Source: Ctenosaura bakeri (lineage: Eukaryota > Chordata > Lepidosauria > Squamata > Iguanidae). Taken from it: DNA of 64,000 bases. The stretch lies in NCBI GenBank assembly GCA_948474755.1, contig CAOLHI010001315.1:248001-312000 (forward strand), written 5' to 3'. Position 1 is the stretch's first letter. Each line of letters opens with the position of its first letter. Below are positions 44,188 to 56,800 of this stretch, piece after piece. The notes under the pieces were generated by a model. The model saw nothing but the letters and a program-made list of their open reading frames with translations. It searched no databases and was not told where the DNA came from. A program made the position numbers and the translations under genes.

Positions 44188-45075
44188 TGTTACTGCGGTC
44201 CAGGCCTACCCGGAGATAGCACTCGATATCACTTTGATATCCAACAATTCGGCTTTCCTCTGCCACCCCGTTCCACATGTTTGTGAGGCCACCGGACAAG
44301 CACGCAAACAGGCAAGGCCGATAATTGCTGGACATTCCATTCTCCACCCAGGCAGGCCGGACAGAGCCGGTTCGTCGCTTCAAGAACCTCTCCGGCAAAC
44401 ACCTCATTGCATATGCGCGATACTATCAAAGGCTCTCTACCGCAAGCAGGCAACCTGACAAAGCTGCACTAAGCACTCCGCATTTGCATACTGGCTACAT
44501 TATTGTTAATTCGGCTCTGATTCAATCATGCTAAATTCTGACCTTTCCAAAGCTTTGTCCTGAACCTAAAATGCATTGTTCTCACCGAGTAAGGCATAGC
44601 CTGCAGTCACAATTAGCCCTATAAAAACCCCCAATTCCGAGACCTTCCTTGGATCGCTCCTGAGTTCCATCCCATCTTGCTGCCGCTCTGCTTGGCGAGC
44701 TCCCCTCAGCCCCACGTGCTGAGCTTCTTCATTGTACCCCAACTTCGCTCTCAAGGTCCAGGACTACAAGACAGGTGTCATAGCACCCATTTCCCTCAGA
44801 AATCTCTATCCCTAAGTCAATCTCTGATTCCTTAGTTATCTGTGTGACTGCGGTGTCCTTAATATTTGTCTGTACTTAATAAACATCATTATTATGATTA
44901 TTCTAACCCATCTGGCTGCTTGGCTGACCTGACTCTGTAGACGCTGGGTTGCAAGATCCTGCTGAGTTACCCTCTCGCTAGCTTTAGTGAGTGCTCCAGC
45001 TAATTTTCCCCAAAGTTCTGTTGTTGTTCGGTTATTTAGGTGTCCCTATCGGGACCCCCAGAAATCACGGTAACA
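44188..45075 (+). mobile_element. Solo LTR of an endogenous retrovirus-like element
   Basis: 888 bp, starts TGTTACTGCGG and ends CACGGTAACA, flanked by 4-bp duplication TTGA at 44184-44187 and 45076-45079. TATA-like CTATAAAAAC at 44619, AATAAA at 44878. It is homologous to 30007-31518. No internal region adjoins, so it formed by LTR-LTR recombination. Confidence 0.88.
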
Positions 45076-45171
45076 TTGAAACCATGATTCTAGGCAGCAA
45101 ACGTTGATCTGAATATCTCATCCTTGGTTGGACAAGAAGCTGGTGAAAGAGCTAATTAGAACTTAATGAAG

Positions 45172-45630
45172 AAAAATATCTTAAAAAAAGATATGAAGAC
45201 GTTGTATTTGTATAATATTTCAGAATTCAGCTGTGTACAAGGTTAAGAGGTAATACTGTGAACCCAAAAGATGAAATAAACTTTTGGGGAGAGGAAAGTA
45301 TAGTTTATATGAACGATCCAATGATATGATAGTAAAGAGACAAGGTTAAATAATATGAAAGTTGGGGAGAAATATAAATTGAGAATGGATGGAAAGTAAG
45401 AGGAATCATGTAAAAAGCTATGTTATAAAATAAACCGACTAAAGATAAGTAGGAAGTAGTAGTAGGAAATTAAATATTTGAGATAGAAGATTAAAAAGTA
45501 AGTATGGGGGGAAAAAACAATAACAAACCCTTACTGTAATCTATTGTTTTTTGTATATATCCTTTTTATTCTTCTTTTTTATTGTTGTATTTGAAATTTT
45601 TTAATAAAAATTACAGAAAAAAAAAAAAAA
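45172..45630 (+). mobile_element. 5'-truncated L1 LINE with poly(A) tail
   Basis: A/T-rich 3' end with TTTAATAAAAATTACAG followed by A(15); flanked by a perfect 14-bp target duplication AGAACTTAATGAAG at 45158-45171 and 45631-45644. The perfect duplication implies a young insertion. Confidence 0.85.
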
Positions 45631-45961
45631 AGAACTTAATGAAGGGTCATTGCTGAACTTGAGCAGCCTTGAAATAATGCCACCAGAGAACATTGTACGA
45701 AAGGGCAGCCACTTCATCAGAACAGAACAACCCTCCACTTTCACAGGGGTTAGCTGAACAAGACCTTCACAAAAGCGGGAAAAAACATGAATGTAAACAA
45801 AAATTGTGAACACTGTTTTTATTTTTACCCAAGAGAACACTTCTCTAGGTCTTCCAGCACCATTCTATGGTCAATTAGCCCCTCTCAGTATAAAAGTATG
45901 TTAATCATTTTCAAATGGTTAGAGAAGCAAGGTAGAAAATTTTCAGTAGGGAAAATATGAA

Positions 45962-46357
45962 GAATTGCTTAGTAAACTGGATACAGTTAGTCTGAAGAAG
46001 AGAAAGTTAAGAGGGGACATGATAGCCGTGTTTAGATATTTGGAAGGATGTCAGCTGGAAGATGGGGCAAGCTTCTGCTGCTCCAGAGACTAGGATGCTA
46101 TGGAGCAATGGCTTGAAACTCCAGAAAAAGAGAATCCACCTAACATTAGGAAGAAGCTCCCGACAGTAAAAACTGTTTGATAATGGAATATGCTGCTGCC
46201 TAAGAGTGTGGTGGAGGCTCCTTCTTTGGAAGTTTTTAAATAAAGGCTGGGTGGCCATCTGTCAGGAGTGCTTTGATTGTGTCTTCTTGCACGGCAAAAT
46301 GTGGTTGGACTAGATGGCCCTTGGGGTCACTTCCAACTCTAGGATTCTGTGATTCGA
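45962..46357 (+). mobile_element. CR1 LINE 3' fragment
   Basis: TTAGTCTGAAGAAGAGAAAG through CATTAGGAAGAAGCTCCCGA to TTCCAACTCTAGGATTCTG. Confidence 0.85.
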
Positions 46358-46502
46358 TGAAAAGGCTTTATTTGGGCTGTTTCTTTTTCTAATTGATTAT
46401 GGGCTAGAATCCTAATGACATCTTCTGCATGCCTCAAAATCTCTACATAAATGTCTGGTCATTTTTATCCAGCACAGAATATCCATGTTCAGTTCAAACT
46501 AA

Positions 46503-47001
46503 GCCCATTTCCGCACAAGGCAAGGGAATCACTCCGTGCCATTACTCACCGGATCTTCTGGGCATGGAGCAATGCCGACTGTCCCTTACGCCCTTCCACG
46601 GGGCTCCTCATCTCATCCAGGGTGAATCGGAGCTGTGTGGGGTCTTAGATCCGCACTGCTCCGGCTTCCAAAATGGCGGCTTCCAGTTGGTTGTGGGTCC
46701 CAACCAACCGCTGAAGCTCGCCACGCCTAAAGCCTGCCCTCCGCAGATCGCAGGCTCACATTGGTGTGAGCCTGCAAATCTGCACAAGTGAGCAGCAACG
46801 CAATGGCGGGCTCCGAAAAATTAAAGAACGTTTTTCTACCGTTCTTTAAAAAGTGCGCTGGGGGACCACTTGGGGGCGTTTTGAAGCAGACTGAGGTGCA
46901 GATCTCAGGTAAGTAGTCCGGACCTAGTCCGCCCCAAGGTGCAGATGACCTCTGTGAGAGGACGCACTGCGCCTTTTTAATTCCCTCGTGCGGAAATGGT
47001 C
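46503..47001. mobile_element. Long GC-rich MITE copy 6
   Basis: 499 bp, termini GCCCATTTCCGCAC / GTGCGGAAATGGTC, target duplication TAA. Its interior matches the copy at 464-909 (TCCAAAATGGCGGCTTCC). Contains a consensus donor CAG|GTAAGT at about 46909. Confidence 0.87.
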
Positions 47002-47009
47002 TAACAAAA

Positions 47010-47400
47010 GAAGAGGTGCACATGTGAGACACCACTGCACACACAAATGAACACTGTGCATGGTGAATTGCACACAGATATGCATCGTGTATTCTGCCCA
47101 GAAGCACAAGGAACATTGCACTCTGCACACAAATTCACACTATGTGTGGATGCAACATACTATCCTTGCAAACTGAGTTGCACATTTGGTATCTCGGTTA
47201 AGCTGTGCAACGTTGTCATTCAACATGAGGGTTGCATAATACAGTTAATGCACAAGTCTATATGTGGAGTGTTACGCTATGCAACGCAAAGGTAGGATTG
47301 CAGGCCAAACATTTACCATCACCTTTACAGATTCAAAATATTTCTCATGGGAGTCCACCAGCCAAGCAGGTGTTATTGGATGATCCTCTATGGTCCACTA
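47010..47400. repeat. GCACA/TGCAA-rich dispersed repeat
   Basis: Many TTGCACA, GCACAC and TGCAAC words with alternating purine and pyrimidine. Similar word use at 3140-3440 and 8900-9120 suggests a degraded dispersed family. Confidence 0.4.
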
Positions 47401-47404
47401 TTCA

Positions 47405-47640
47405 TTTCTTTGCTGTATGCCTTCAAGTCATTTCCAACTTATGGTGACACCAAGGTGAACCTATCATGGAGTTTTCTTGGCAAGGTTTGTTCAGAGGAAG
47501 TTTGCCCTTGCCTTCATCTGAGGCTGAGAGAAAGTGACTTGCCCAAGGACATTCAGTGAGTTTCCATGGCAAAACAGGGATTCAAACCCTGATCTCCAGA
47601 ATTACAATCCAACATCTAGGCCACTACACCACATTGAGTC
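47405..47640 (-). mobile_element. tRNA-derived SINE, ACTTGAAGGCACA-tail family
   Basis: Well-preserved minus-strand copy: CCTTCAAGTCATTTCCAACT, TTCTTGGCAAGGTTTGTTCA, GACTTGCCCAAGGACATTCA, CACTACACCACATTGAG. Confidence 0.85.
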
Positions 47641-47644
47641 TCAT

Positions 47645-47824
47645 GGATCATTTCCACACGACACTCTTATAGTGCAATGATTCCACTTTCAACCTCCTAT
47701 GGAATCCTGGGGTTTGCAGTTCCGGAAGGGGCCAGCCGGCCCCTCCCAGAACTGCAAACCCCAGGATTTCATAGGAGGTTGAAAGTGGAATCATCAAGCT
47801 ATAAGAGTGTCATGCGGAAATGTT
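47645..47824. mobile_element. Palindromic MITE copy 18
   Basis: Near-perfect hairpin meeting at GGGGCCAGCCGGCCCC; termini GGATCATTTCCACAC / ATGCGGAAATGTT, target duplication CAT. Confidence 0.9.
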
Positions 47825-48328
47825 CATGGTCCAGTATTTCAAATAACATTGCTAGCATTTTAAGACTATGAAGATGAAAGCCCTGACAGTGGTGGCTTAA
47901 TATTTTACTTAAATCTTCAGCCCCAAAGCAAACATAATTAGAGACCTTGGAGAACAATGTAAATCACACCACGTCGCATACAACCAACACCAAGAGACAT
48001 TCAGATCTTCTCCAAAGCCTTTACAATGGAGCCAGGAACTTCTCAGCTGATTTTTATCACCCTTATCGGTCCTATTGTGATAGCTATATAAAAATGTTGA
48101 ATGAGTGTGCTCTCTTTAGCCCGGCACTGCCAGGACACTCAAGACCAACTGGAAAGAAAGAAGGTAAGGAGAGAGGGTGGCAGGGGTGGAATCAACGCAT
48201 GTAGAGGGGGAAGGGGAAGCGGATTTTTGGCTGGGAAGGAACCTTGGAAAGCACACTGGTGCCATGAAAACCAACATGACTCTCTGATGCTCAGAGTGAT
48301 GTAGCAGTTGGAAGCCAGCATGGCACAT

Positions 48329-48481
48329 GCCATTTCCACACTAGACTGTTTTAGTGCTATTATTCCACTTTCAACATCCTATGGAATCCTGGGGTTTGCA
48401 GTTTGGGAGGGGCCTTTGAGGTAAACTGCAAACCTCAGGATTCCATAGGATGTTGAAAGTGGAATAATAGCACTATAACAT
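48329..48481. mobile_element. Palindromic MITE copy 19 (right end truncated)
   Basis: Left terminus GCCATTTCCACAC; right arm stops at CACTATAACA where copy 20 begins. Confidence 0.85.
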
Positions 48482-48482
48482 T

Positions 48483-48681
48483 GGCCATTTCCACACTACA
48501 TTGTTATAGTTCTATTATTCCACTTCTAACATCCTGTGGAATTTTGAGGTTTGTAGTTTACTGAGGCCAAAGAACGCTCTGGCTGAGAATTCTAAAGACC
48601 TCTCCCTAAACTACAAAGCCCAGGATTCCATAGGATGTTGAAAGTGGAATAATAGCACTATAACATAGTGTGGAAATGGCC
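48483..48681. mobile_element. Palindromic MITE copy 20
   Basis: Termini GGCCATTTCCACAC / GTGTGGAAATGGCC, arranged directly after copy 19, as copies 3 and 4 are. Confidence 0.88.
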
Positions 48682-48683
48682 AT

Positions 48684-49315
48684 AGTGGTTGAAGTGTTGG
48701 ACTAGGACCCAGAAGGTCAGGCTTCAAATCCCTGCTCAGCCATGGAAACCCCCACTAGGTAGCCTTGGCAAGCTACAGCTCTCAGCCCCAGAAGAAGGCA
48801 ATGGGTAACCTGCACACAGGCCTGAATCCTGTTGTTAACACCAACTCAAGTACAGCCACTGAAGGAATTGGATTTACCTATGAGTTGACCCACTATTCAA
48901 CCATGAATTGAATGGGTCTGCTCTACTTGTCTTTGTGACGTAGTGGTTTGAGAACTGACTCTTGAGACTGGAGTTCAAATCCTCACTCAGCCATAGAAAC
49001 CAATTGGGTCAGTCACATCCTCTTAGCCAATGGTGAAGCCCCTCTGAACAAATCTTGCTGAGAAAACCCTGTGATAGCTTCACCTCAGGGTCACCATAAG
49101 TCAGAAATGACTTGAAGGCACACCACACAACAACAGTAGATGAGTTCCGGAGTGCTGACTCCAGGAAACCAGAGTTCCCCACTCAGCCTTGAAAACCTAC
49201 TAGGTGACATTGAGGAAGTGACACACCCTCAATCAATTTTCATGACTGAGGAGGGATTCAAACTCTCGTCTCCCAGAGTCCTGGTCCAATATTCAAACCA
49301 CAACACCACACTTTG
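48684..49315. mobile_element. Cluster of three tRNA-derived SINE pieces
   Basis: 48684-48895 and 48938-49135 are plus-strand copies (AGTGGTTTGAGAACTGACTC ... AAATGACTTGAAGGCACA); 49140-49315 is a body piece in which the last part is in complement (GGTCCAATATTCAAACCACA). Confidence 0.7.
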
Positions 49316-49418
49316 TTCAAGGAATTGCTGACCTTCCACCACAATGCTGTACCCGGAAGTGGCCATTTTAGCCCATTTCACCACCTGTCGTGGGCTATTG
49401 GTTAATAAAAAGAGACAT

Positions 49419-49580
49419 GGGACATTTCCACACTAGGCTGTTATAGTGCTATTATTCCACTTTCAACATCCTATGGAATCCTGGCCTCAAAGGCCCCTCC
49501 CTAAACTGCAAACCCCAGGATTCCATAGATGTTGAAAGTGGAATGATAGCACTATATAACAGTCTAGTGCAGAAATGGCC
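49419..49580. mobile_element. Palindromic MITE copy 21
   Basis: Left arm shortened; termini GGGACATTTCCACAC / GTGCAGAAATGGCC. Confidence 0.85.
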
Positions 49581-49982
49581 TAGGTTTCTGATCATGAAGA
49601 CTTCATCAAGACTGTCTCTAAAATGCTTTGGTAAATGAAGAATTCTTCTCACATACCCACATACCTCAAAAAGATGTTGAACTTCTGGCCAGGCCCATTT
49701 GGGATCCAATCTTTAATGAACATTTGTGTGGATCAAATTCTCGAGGACTTAAATGACCCAAAATTCTACAAAAGGAAAGACTCTACGATTTGTCTCAGGC
49801 TCAGATAGCATGTCATTAGGAGTTCCAAGTGTTCCAGAGGTGGGATTGTGGTAAAGTGTTCAGCCTGAGCAATCACACTTGCAAACAATGCCCATGTTTA
49901 CTTCCCAATGATCAGTTACGAAGCAAAGTTCATTTGTAAGCTACAGGAGGCATGAAGAGTTCCTGCTATGATAGCCAAAGGT

Positions 49983-50181
49983 CTCTCCATATGGATTGAG
50001 GCGGCGAACAACTTACAAATAGCATGTATTTCGATACATTTTTCTATACATGCCCCCAACAAGCTGGGTACTCATTTTACCGACCTATGGAAGGATGGAA
50101 GGCTGAGTCAACCTTGGAGCCCGGCAGGATCAAACTCACAACCTTGTCGCTTGCAGTACTGGCATTTAACCACTGCACCAT
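49983..50181 (-). mobile_element. Squamate tRNA-derived SINE (tail lost)
   Basis: Starts at CTCTCCATATGGATTGAGGC and runs to the head with ATGGTGCAGTGGTTAAATGC on the minus strand. Confidence 0.82.
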
Positions 50182-50328
50182 GTTTCTAACCAATTACCTT
50201 TGTAACTTATTACTTTTTGTAGTAACAGGCTGAAACTGTGCTATGTTTTTTGCCTCTAATGTCCACAGCTTCAGTTCACTTCTTTTCAATGGAATGCATT
50301 GTGGTACCTGCCTGTTGCTCATTACTCA

Positions 50329-50531
50329 GAGCCTTTCCACACTACACTGTTACAGTGCTATTATTCCACTTTCAACATCCTGTGGAATTCTGGAGTTTGT
50401 AGTTTACTGAGGCCAAATAGCTGTCTGGCTGAGAATTTTAATTGCCCTTCTCTAAACTGCAAACCCCAGGATTTTATAAGGATGTTGAAAGTGGAATAAT
50501 AGCACTATAACAGTCTAGTGCGGAAAGATCC
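50329..50531. mobile_element. Palindromic MITE copy 22
   Basis: Termini GAGCCTTTCCACAC / GTGCGGAAAGATCC, target duplication TCA. Confidence 0.87.
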
Positions 50532-50549
50532 TCAGTGTGCTATGACTCA

Positions 50550-50751
50550 GAGACTTTCCACACTACACTGCTATAGTGCTCTTATTCCACTTTCAGTATC
50601 CTACGGAATCCTAGGGCTTGCAGTTTAGGGAGAATCCTATAGAATTTTCAGCCAAACAGTTCTTGGGCCTCAGGAAACTACAAACCCTAGAATTCCACAG
50701 GAGGTTGAAAGTGGAATCATAGCAATATAACAGTCTAGTGTGGAAATGGCT
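50550..50751. mobile_element. Palindromic MITE copy 23
   Basis: Termini GAGACTTTCCACAC / GTGTGGAAATGGCT, target duplication TCA; 18 bp from copy 22 and with the same left flank word (ACTCA). Confidence 0.87.
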
Positions 50752-50754
50752 TCA

Positions 50755-51700
50755 GCCTTAGCAATGGAAGGAGAGGGAAGAAAGGACCACAGGGTGGCTA
50801 CCTCATATTGCCTCTTTGTGGGGCGTTGTGCAGCTAGTGAGGAACAGAGAAATAGGGGGAAGACAGCCAGCCACAAGGAAAGGAAGAGGAGGCTCATTAA
50901 AAATATGAGTTGCAATAAAATATTGTGGTTAGCTGGAAAAATTTTAGGGAAAAACCCACTTTCAAAAAGTTAGCTTGCCTTTTCTGTCTTCCTCTCTTTG
51001 AGCAAAAAAGAGAGATTGCTGCCACCATCAGAAACAGAATGAGAAAAAAGAGTCCATATGAGTGCATGTGAGTGACAGCTGGCTGCTTTAAACAATGGCA
51101 CAGAGAGTGCACTTGTACTGGCAAGCTTGGTGTGAGCTATGAGAGACAGCTTAAAGTAGGAAAGGATGCTTCATCTGCATACCTGAGAACAGCTCAGGCA
51201 AGAAATTGAGGGCAACTGATCAAAGGCGAAGGAGAACAGGGAGTGTGTGAACAATTGGGTGAATGGACATCTTCTGGGTGTCCGCCCAAAGAAGTACTCA
51301 AGCAGCTTTCTGCACCCCCGTTACAAACTAATGTATTCCCATCCCATCTCTAACTGGACTGTGTAGGGTAGTTGTAGTCCAAGGAATCTGGGTGGGAAGA
51401 AAGTTCTAGGGAAGAAATGTTTTGTATTGTCCTCTTCTTTTTTCCTGAGAATTTCCAGCATGCAATATCTGAATTGGCCTCTTGGGGGAACTAGAAAGTA
51501 TTTTCATGGATTTTTCAATGGCAAAATAGAAACAGTAACTTGTTAATAATGAGTAACTCCCAAAGTTACCTTTCTAGCCTACCATAGCAAGTAAGGACAA
51601 GTAATGTTGTGTGGTTGCAATGATACATAAAGTCACTAGTTCCTTTTAAAAAGTAACTTTCCAAGTTCTGACCAAAAATGTCTCCAAATCCCTAGCAGGT
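50755..51700. other. Upstream region of gene B
   Basis: The kilobase before the gene B start shows no exon that I can defend; any promoter or 5' non-coding exon should be here. No confident TATA box was found. Confidence 0.4.
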
Positions 51701-51714
51701 CTCCAGACCACAAG

Positions 51715-51832
51715 ATGTGGAGGTTCCTAGTGCTGATTGTCTTCTGCAGCATGGCCAGCCCCTCACAGGGAGACCCCAAAGACACTTCACCTGGAATTGT
51801 GTCTGTCTTCAGCCAAGCAGCCTTCAGCAAAT
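51715..51832 (+). CDS. Gene B, exon 1 (signal peptide)
   Basis: Starts at ATG with A at -3, encodes [19 protein letters not shown] followed by [10 protein letters not shown] and ends in a GTAAGC donor, phase 1. The hydrophobic run from residue 4 to 14 then Ser/Pro/Gly is a typical signal peptide. Acceptor-like CCCTAGCAG and CTCCAG just upstream suggest a non-coding 5' exon, as in gene A. Confidence 0.8.
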
Positions 51833-53845
51833 GTAAGCAAGCTTCTAGGTCTGGATTTGCATTGTCCAATGACTTGTTAATAAGCATGGGGTCCTGAATG
51901 ACTTCACATTGTGTTCTTTGTCCCGTTGCCACACTGACTCTAAACCTAGCTCCACTGAGAACTAATTGTGCACAAACTTAGAAAGGAAACATTGACTGGT
52001 ATATATTGGTATCTAAGAACCATAGAAGCCTAGAGCTGGAAGAGAACCCAAGGGCCACCCAGTCCAACTTCCTGCTGCTAAGCAGGAAGACACCATCAAA
52101 GCACTCCCAGCAGATGGCCATCCAGCCTCATCCTCTGGAGCAGCAAAAAAAACCAGCTCAAAATACTTTGGTCATAACATACTTAAGCATAAACCACAAA
52201 TGCCATTCAAAGCAAAAACACCAAGTCTAAGACAGGCCCTCTCTGTAACTTACTTCTTCTCAGATCCATCGCGTTGGGGTCTGGAGAAAGCCTCTCCCAG
52301 GAGGGGACCACTTCTGTCTCTATGTTGAGCTCTCCTAATGTTTCTTGACTCCAATTATTTTAAAGTCTCTCCTTATTTTCTTCAGTTACAACGTTTAACT
52401 TTTAAACTCCATCTTTGGTTCCGACTTCACTACACTGCTCCTCTTTATCTTGCTCTACTCTCCTTCATCGTTTCCCCTGTCTCCTTTTAAATTTTATGTT
52501 CCAACACTCAATTTCAGACTTAGATTACTTTAAATGTTTTAATAAGGAACCAGTTTCTGTTTCATCGTATTTTTTATTTTATTTATTTATTTATTTATTT
52601 GTATCCCGCCTCTCCATATGGATCAAGGCGGCGAACAACTTACAAATAGCATGTATTTCTATACATGCCCCCAACAAGCTGGGTACTCATTTTACCAGCC
52701 TGCAAAAGGATGGAAGGCTGAGTCAACCTTGGAGCCCGGCAGGATCGAGCTCACAACCTTGTGGCTTGTGGCTTGCAGTACTGGCATTTAACCACTGCAC
52801 CACCAGGGCTCTTACTTTTTAAATCTTTCTTTTTTTCTTTCTCTCCAAAAGAGAAGGAACAAAAAAGTTTATACCAAAGGTTTTTATGAAGCAAAAGTCC
52901 TATCTGTTGCTTATCTGAGTTATTCCAAGAACAACAGGCAGTCCTATAAAGGAGAGACACCACACTGTCACTGAATATTATATTCTTTTAGTTCATTTAA
53001 ACACCGCTGTCCCCAAAGTGTGAGGGATCAAAAAGATATTCAAACTACTCTTGCGGTCTGTTTTGACCACGGACCATAAGCCATGAACCTCATAGCTTTC
53101 TGTAGATCGAGAGTTATTAAGATTGATTCATCCCAATAAAGAAGCACGTCTGGATCTGGCTTACCCAACTGGTGAAGAGATGCTTATTGATTAATACTGG
53201 TATGATGTATGGATTAAAATAGTGGTAGTGCAACTAAGCCTGTAAAGGCACCTCGGAGCGGTAATGGCGACTCCGCGATTCCGTCAGCCTCTCTCCGTGA
53301 ACCACTTCTGTCGCACTCCCCCTCCGGCTGCCTGCTGGATGGGAGGAAGTGCAATAGCTCTGCTTCTCCCAGGCTGCGCTATGGGAGGAAGCACAGCCGT
53401 TGCACTCCCTGCCATTCTGCACTTCAGATAAGTGCAGGAGGGAGGCAGAAGGACTGCGCAATTGTGTGTCATTGATGGAAGAAATCCATCTATGATTTAA
53501 TCTGTGATTGCAAAGGGGTGGCCACGGGATCACCATGGGATCATGACAACATCATACAGAACCAGCTTTGCAATCCCATGGCAATCCTGTGGCCATTGCA
53601 GGTTGGGGGTGGTATGCACAAAAGGCCAGAGCAAGGACAATGGAAGAATGGATTGTTAAGGCTGCTGATTTAGCCCAAATTGCCAAATTAATGTGTTTTA
53701 AAAGATAAGCCAGATGAAGGTTTATGGACATTTTGAGCAATCTAACAATGCAATAATGCAATCTAACAATGCAATAATCTCTGACAATGGTTACTAGTAA
53801 TTCTAATAGGATTACTTCATTGGATCTGTAATGGTAGATGATGAC

Positions 53846-53894
<49 letters not shown>

Positions 53895-56800
53895 AATTAC
53901 ACTTTGGCTTGGGGGTCTGTAGGAGATTCCCCCAATGACATCACTGTTGTTTCTCTCCCCCTTTAATTTTTATCCAGATACTTGTATATCTCTTCACAGT
54001 TGTAAACGTCCTCGACATATAGTGCTACTCTTTTCCTGTTTGGTCTGTTCCTCCGAGATATGTTATAGCCCTCTCTTGCTACCTTCCAATCATGAGACTC
54101 ATCCCACCAAGTGTCAGTGATGCCTATCATATCATGTTTGCTTTGCTCATGCTTTGATGGAACCTTGGTGGCGCAATGGTTAAATGCTAGTACTTCAACC
54201 ACAAGGTTGTGAGTTCGATCCTGCCCAGCTCCAGGGTTGACTCAGCCTTCCATCCTTCCGCAGGTCGGTAAAATGAGTACCCAGCTTGTTGGGGGCAATT
54301 AGCTAAAAAATACACTGTAAACTGCTTAGATAACACTCAGTTGATAAGCGGTATAGAAATAAATGCTATTGCTATTGCTATTGCTTAAAAAACTAAAACA
54401 ATTTAAAAAATTGAAGCATATTAGACACTTGAAGAAGTTAAAATTATTTAAAACCATGTTTAAGTTCATGGGGATGAAGCCATTATTGCTGTCCATCAGG
54501 CCTCAGAAGGGAGAATATTCCACAAATAGAGGGCTCGAGCAGAGAAGGCCCTCTCCTAGATCTTGGCTCTTTCTGGCGGCTCTCAGAGAAAATCCTTCCA
54601 GCATACCTCAATCTTTGGGCAGGTGCATTTGGTGAGAGACGCTGCCTCAGGCGTCAAGGTCCCAAGCCATTTAGGACTTTAAACATCATCACCAAGGCTG
54701 GAGAATTGTTCAGTTCACTTCCCTGAACTACAGTGCCCAAGTGTGACAGATCACTGACCCTGCAGTTCCAACAATCCTGGGTTCCTGTCACTCACCTTGC
54801 TCTCCTGCCCTCTTAATGCCTTCCTGGATTGGGTATTCAGGCCTCAGGATGACCCTCTATGGTAGACCACTGGCCGTGTTGTTTTGTGGGCCTGTTGTAG
54901 TAAGCAGGACCTGACTCTTTATCAGCCTTGATAGATACAGAGAATAACAAAATGGGAGTTTATTAAGATACGAGAAACTAATACACTAGCCCTTTAAATA
55001 CTAAATCATTTATAGCTCTCCAAAACCATACTCAGTCCTTTCCTCTGTCTGACTCCCTATCTCTATTCCAGCTGTCTCTTTCTCTATGAAATCTGGTCCC
55101 TATCTCTAGGCCATCTTTCCCCCTCTTTGCCTTCTGACAGAGACAAGCCTCAGTTTTGTCACATTTCCTCCCTTCACATCATTCCCTGAGCTGTGATTGG
55201 CTGCCTTCAGCCAGATGCACCCAACTCCTCCCTTGACACCAAGGTATCCTGAAAGAAAATCTGAAGACTGCAACATGGTTCCTTGGGAACTGTTGCAATC
55301 TTCAGAGGAACATATTTAAACCTCTCCAGTAGAGAATTCTCAGCACCTCCCTAAACTACACATCCCAGTATTCCATAGAAGGGAGCCAGGGCAGTTAAAG
55401 CAGTACTGAATTGTTATTAACTCTGTAGAACCATAGAATCATAGAGTTAGAAGAGACCCCAAGGGCCATGCAGTCCAACCCCATTCTGCCAGACAAGAAC
55501 ACACATCAAAGACCTCCTTTTAACAGATGGCCATCCAGCCTCTATTTAAAAGCCTCCAAAGAAGGAGACTCCACCACACTCCACTGAGGCAGCAGATTCC
55601 ACTGCCAAACAACTCTGATCATCAGGAAGTTCTTCCTGAGGTTCACATGGAATCTCTTTTCCTGTAATTTGAATCCATTGCCCCTTTCCTGGTCTCTGGA
55701 GCAGTGGAAAACAAACCTGTTCCCTCCTCAATATGACATCCTTTCAGATATTTAAACATGGCTATTTTGTCCCCTCTTAACCTTCTCACAGGGCACTGCT
55801 TCCAGACCCTCCACCATTTTGGTCACCTTCCTCTGGACATGTTCCAGCTTGTCAATATCTTTCTTGAAATGAGGTACCCAGAACTGGACACAGGATTCCA
55901 GATACGGTCTGACCAAAGCAGATACTCTGGGTCTCTGCAAGAACATGGGAAGATGTGCTACACCACATCAGACTAATGCCCATTTAAGCCTGGCATGAAA
56001 ATTCCAGAGTCTTAGGCCTGCTACCCAGTTCTCTTAAACATAGATGTACCCAGGGGTTCAACCAACCTGGAGAACATCTCACAAAGAATCATAGAATCAC
56101 AAAATTATAGAGTTGGAAGATACCACAAGGGCCACCCAGTCCAACCCCCTGCTATGCAGGAACACACATCAAAGCATTCTCAACAGAGCTCCCTGAACTA
56201 TTGCTATCAATAGCTTCAGTGTCATTATTTTGTCTCACATGTGTTTTTCAGATATCTCCACCACCCTTCTCCAGAACGGACTTATCCAGAGTCACATCCT
56301 GGCCATCCATTTCCCAGATTCCCCTCACAAAGGACACCCTGAAAACTGGATCAAGGAGTAAGTAGAAGACGAAGCACTTGTGAATTCCCAATCCCAACCC
56401 TTTCCATCCTTGGGGCAGTCAAGAAAAATTGCTGGATGCAAAGAAGACCTTGTTTTGGTTCCAGGCAGCCTTTTATCTCACCTTGTGGGACAGCTTGGAA
56501 GGTCCTGTCACTGTGCACAATGATCCAATTGGATTCTTGGCTGTTCGGGCAATGAAAACGCCAAGGTGGCGTTCTATTGTAGGGTTCTTTTTTTCTTTCT
56601 TTCTTCCACCTGGCTGCTTCATCTTGGCCAGATTTTATTGTTAACACAGACAAGGAACGAAGCAAGACAAGAGAACAAAAGCCACACAGATAATAATGAA
56701 AAGTTATGGGCCAAGCTCCTAAGTGGTACATTCAGAGCATAATTGTTCTGTGTGCATACTTCCATGTCTCCCCCTCCTTCCAGCAGCAGCTACACCCCAT

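Noticed and set aside
54162..54250. A tRNA gene
   Set aside because: Has tRNA-like A and B boxes but is the head of a repeated SINE with body and tail, and no cloverleaf is intact.
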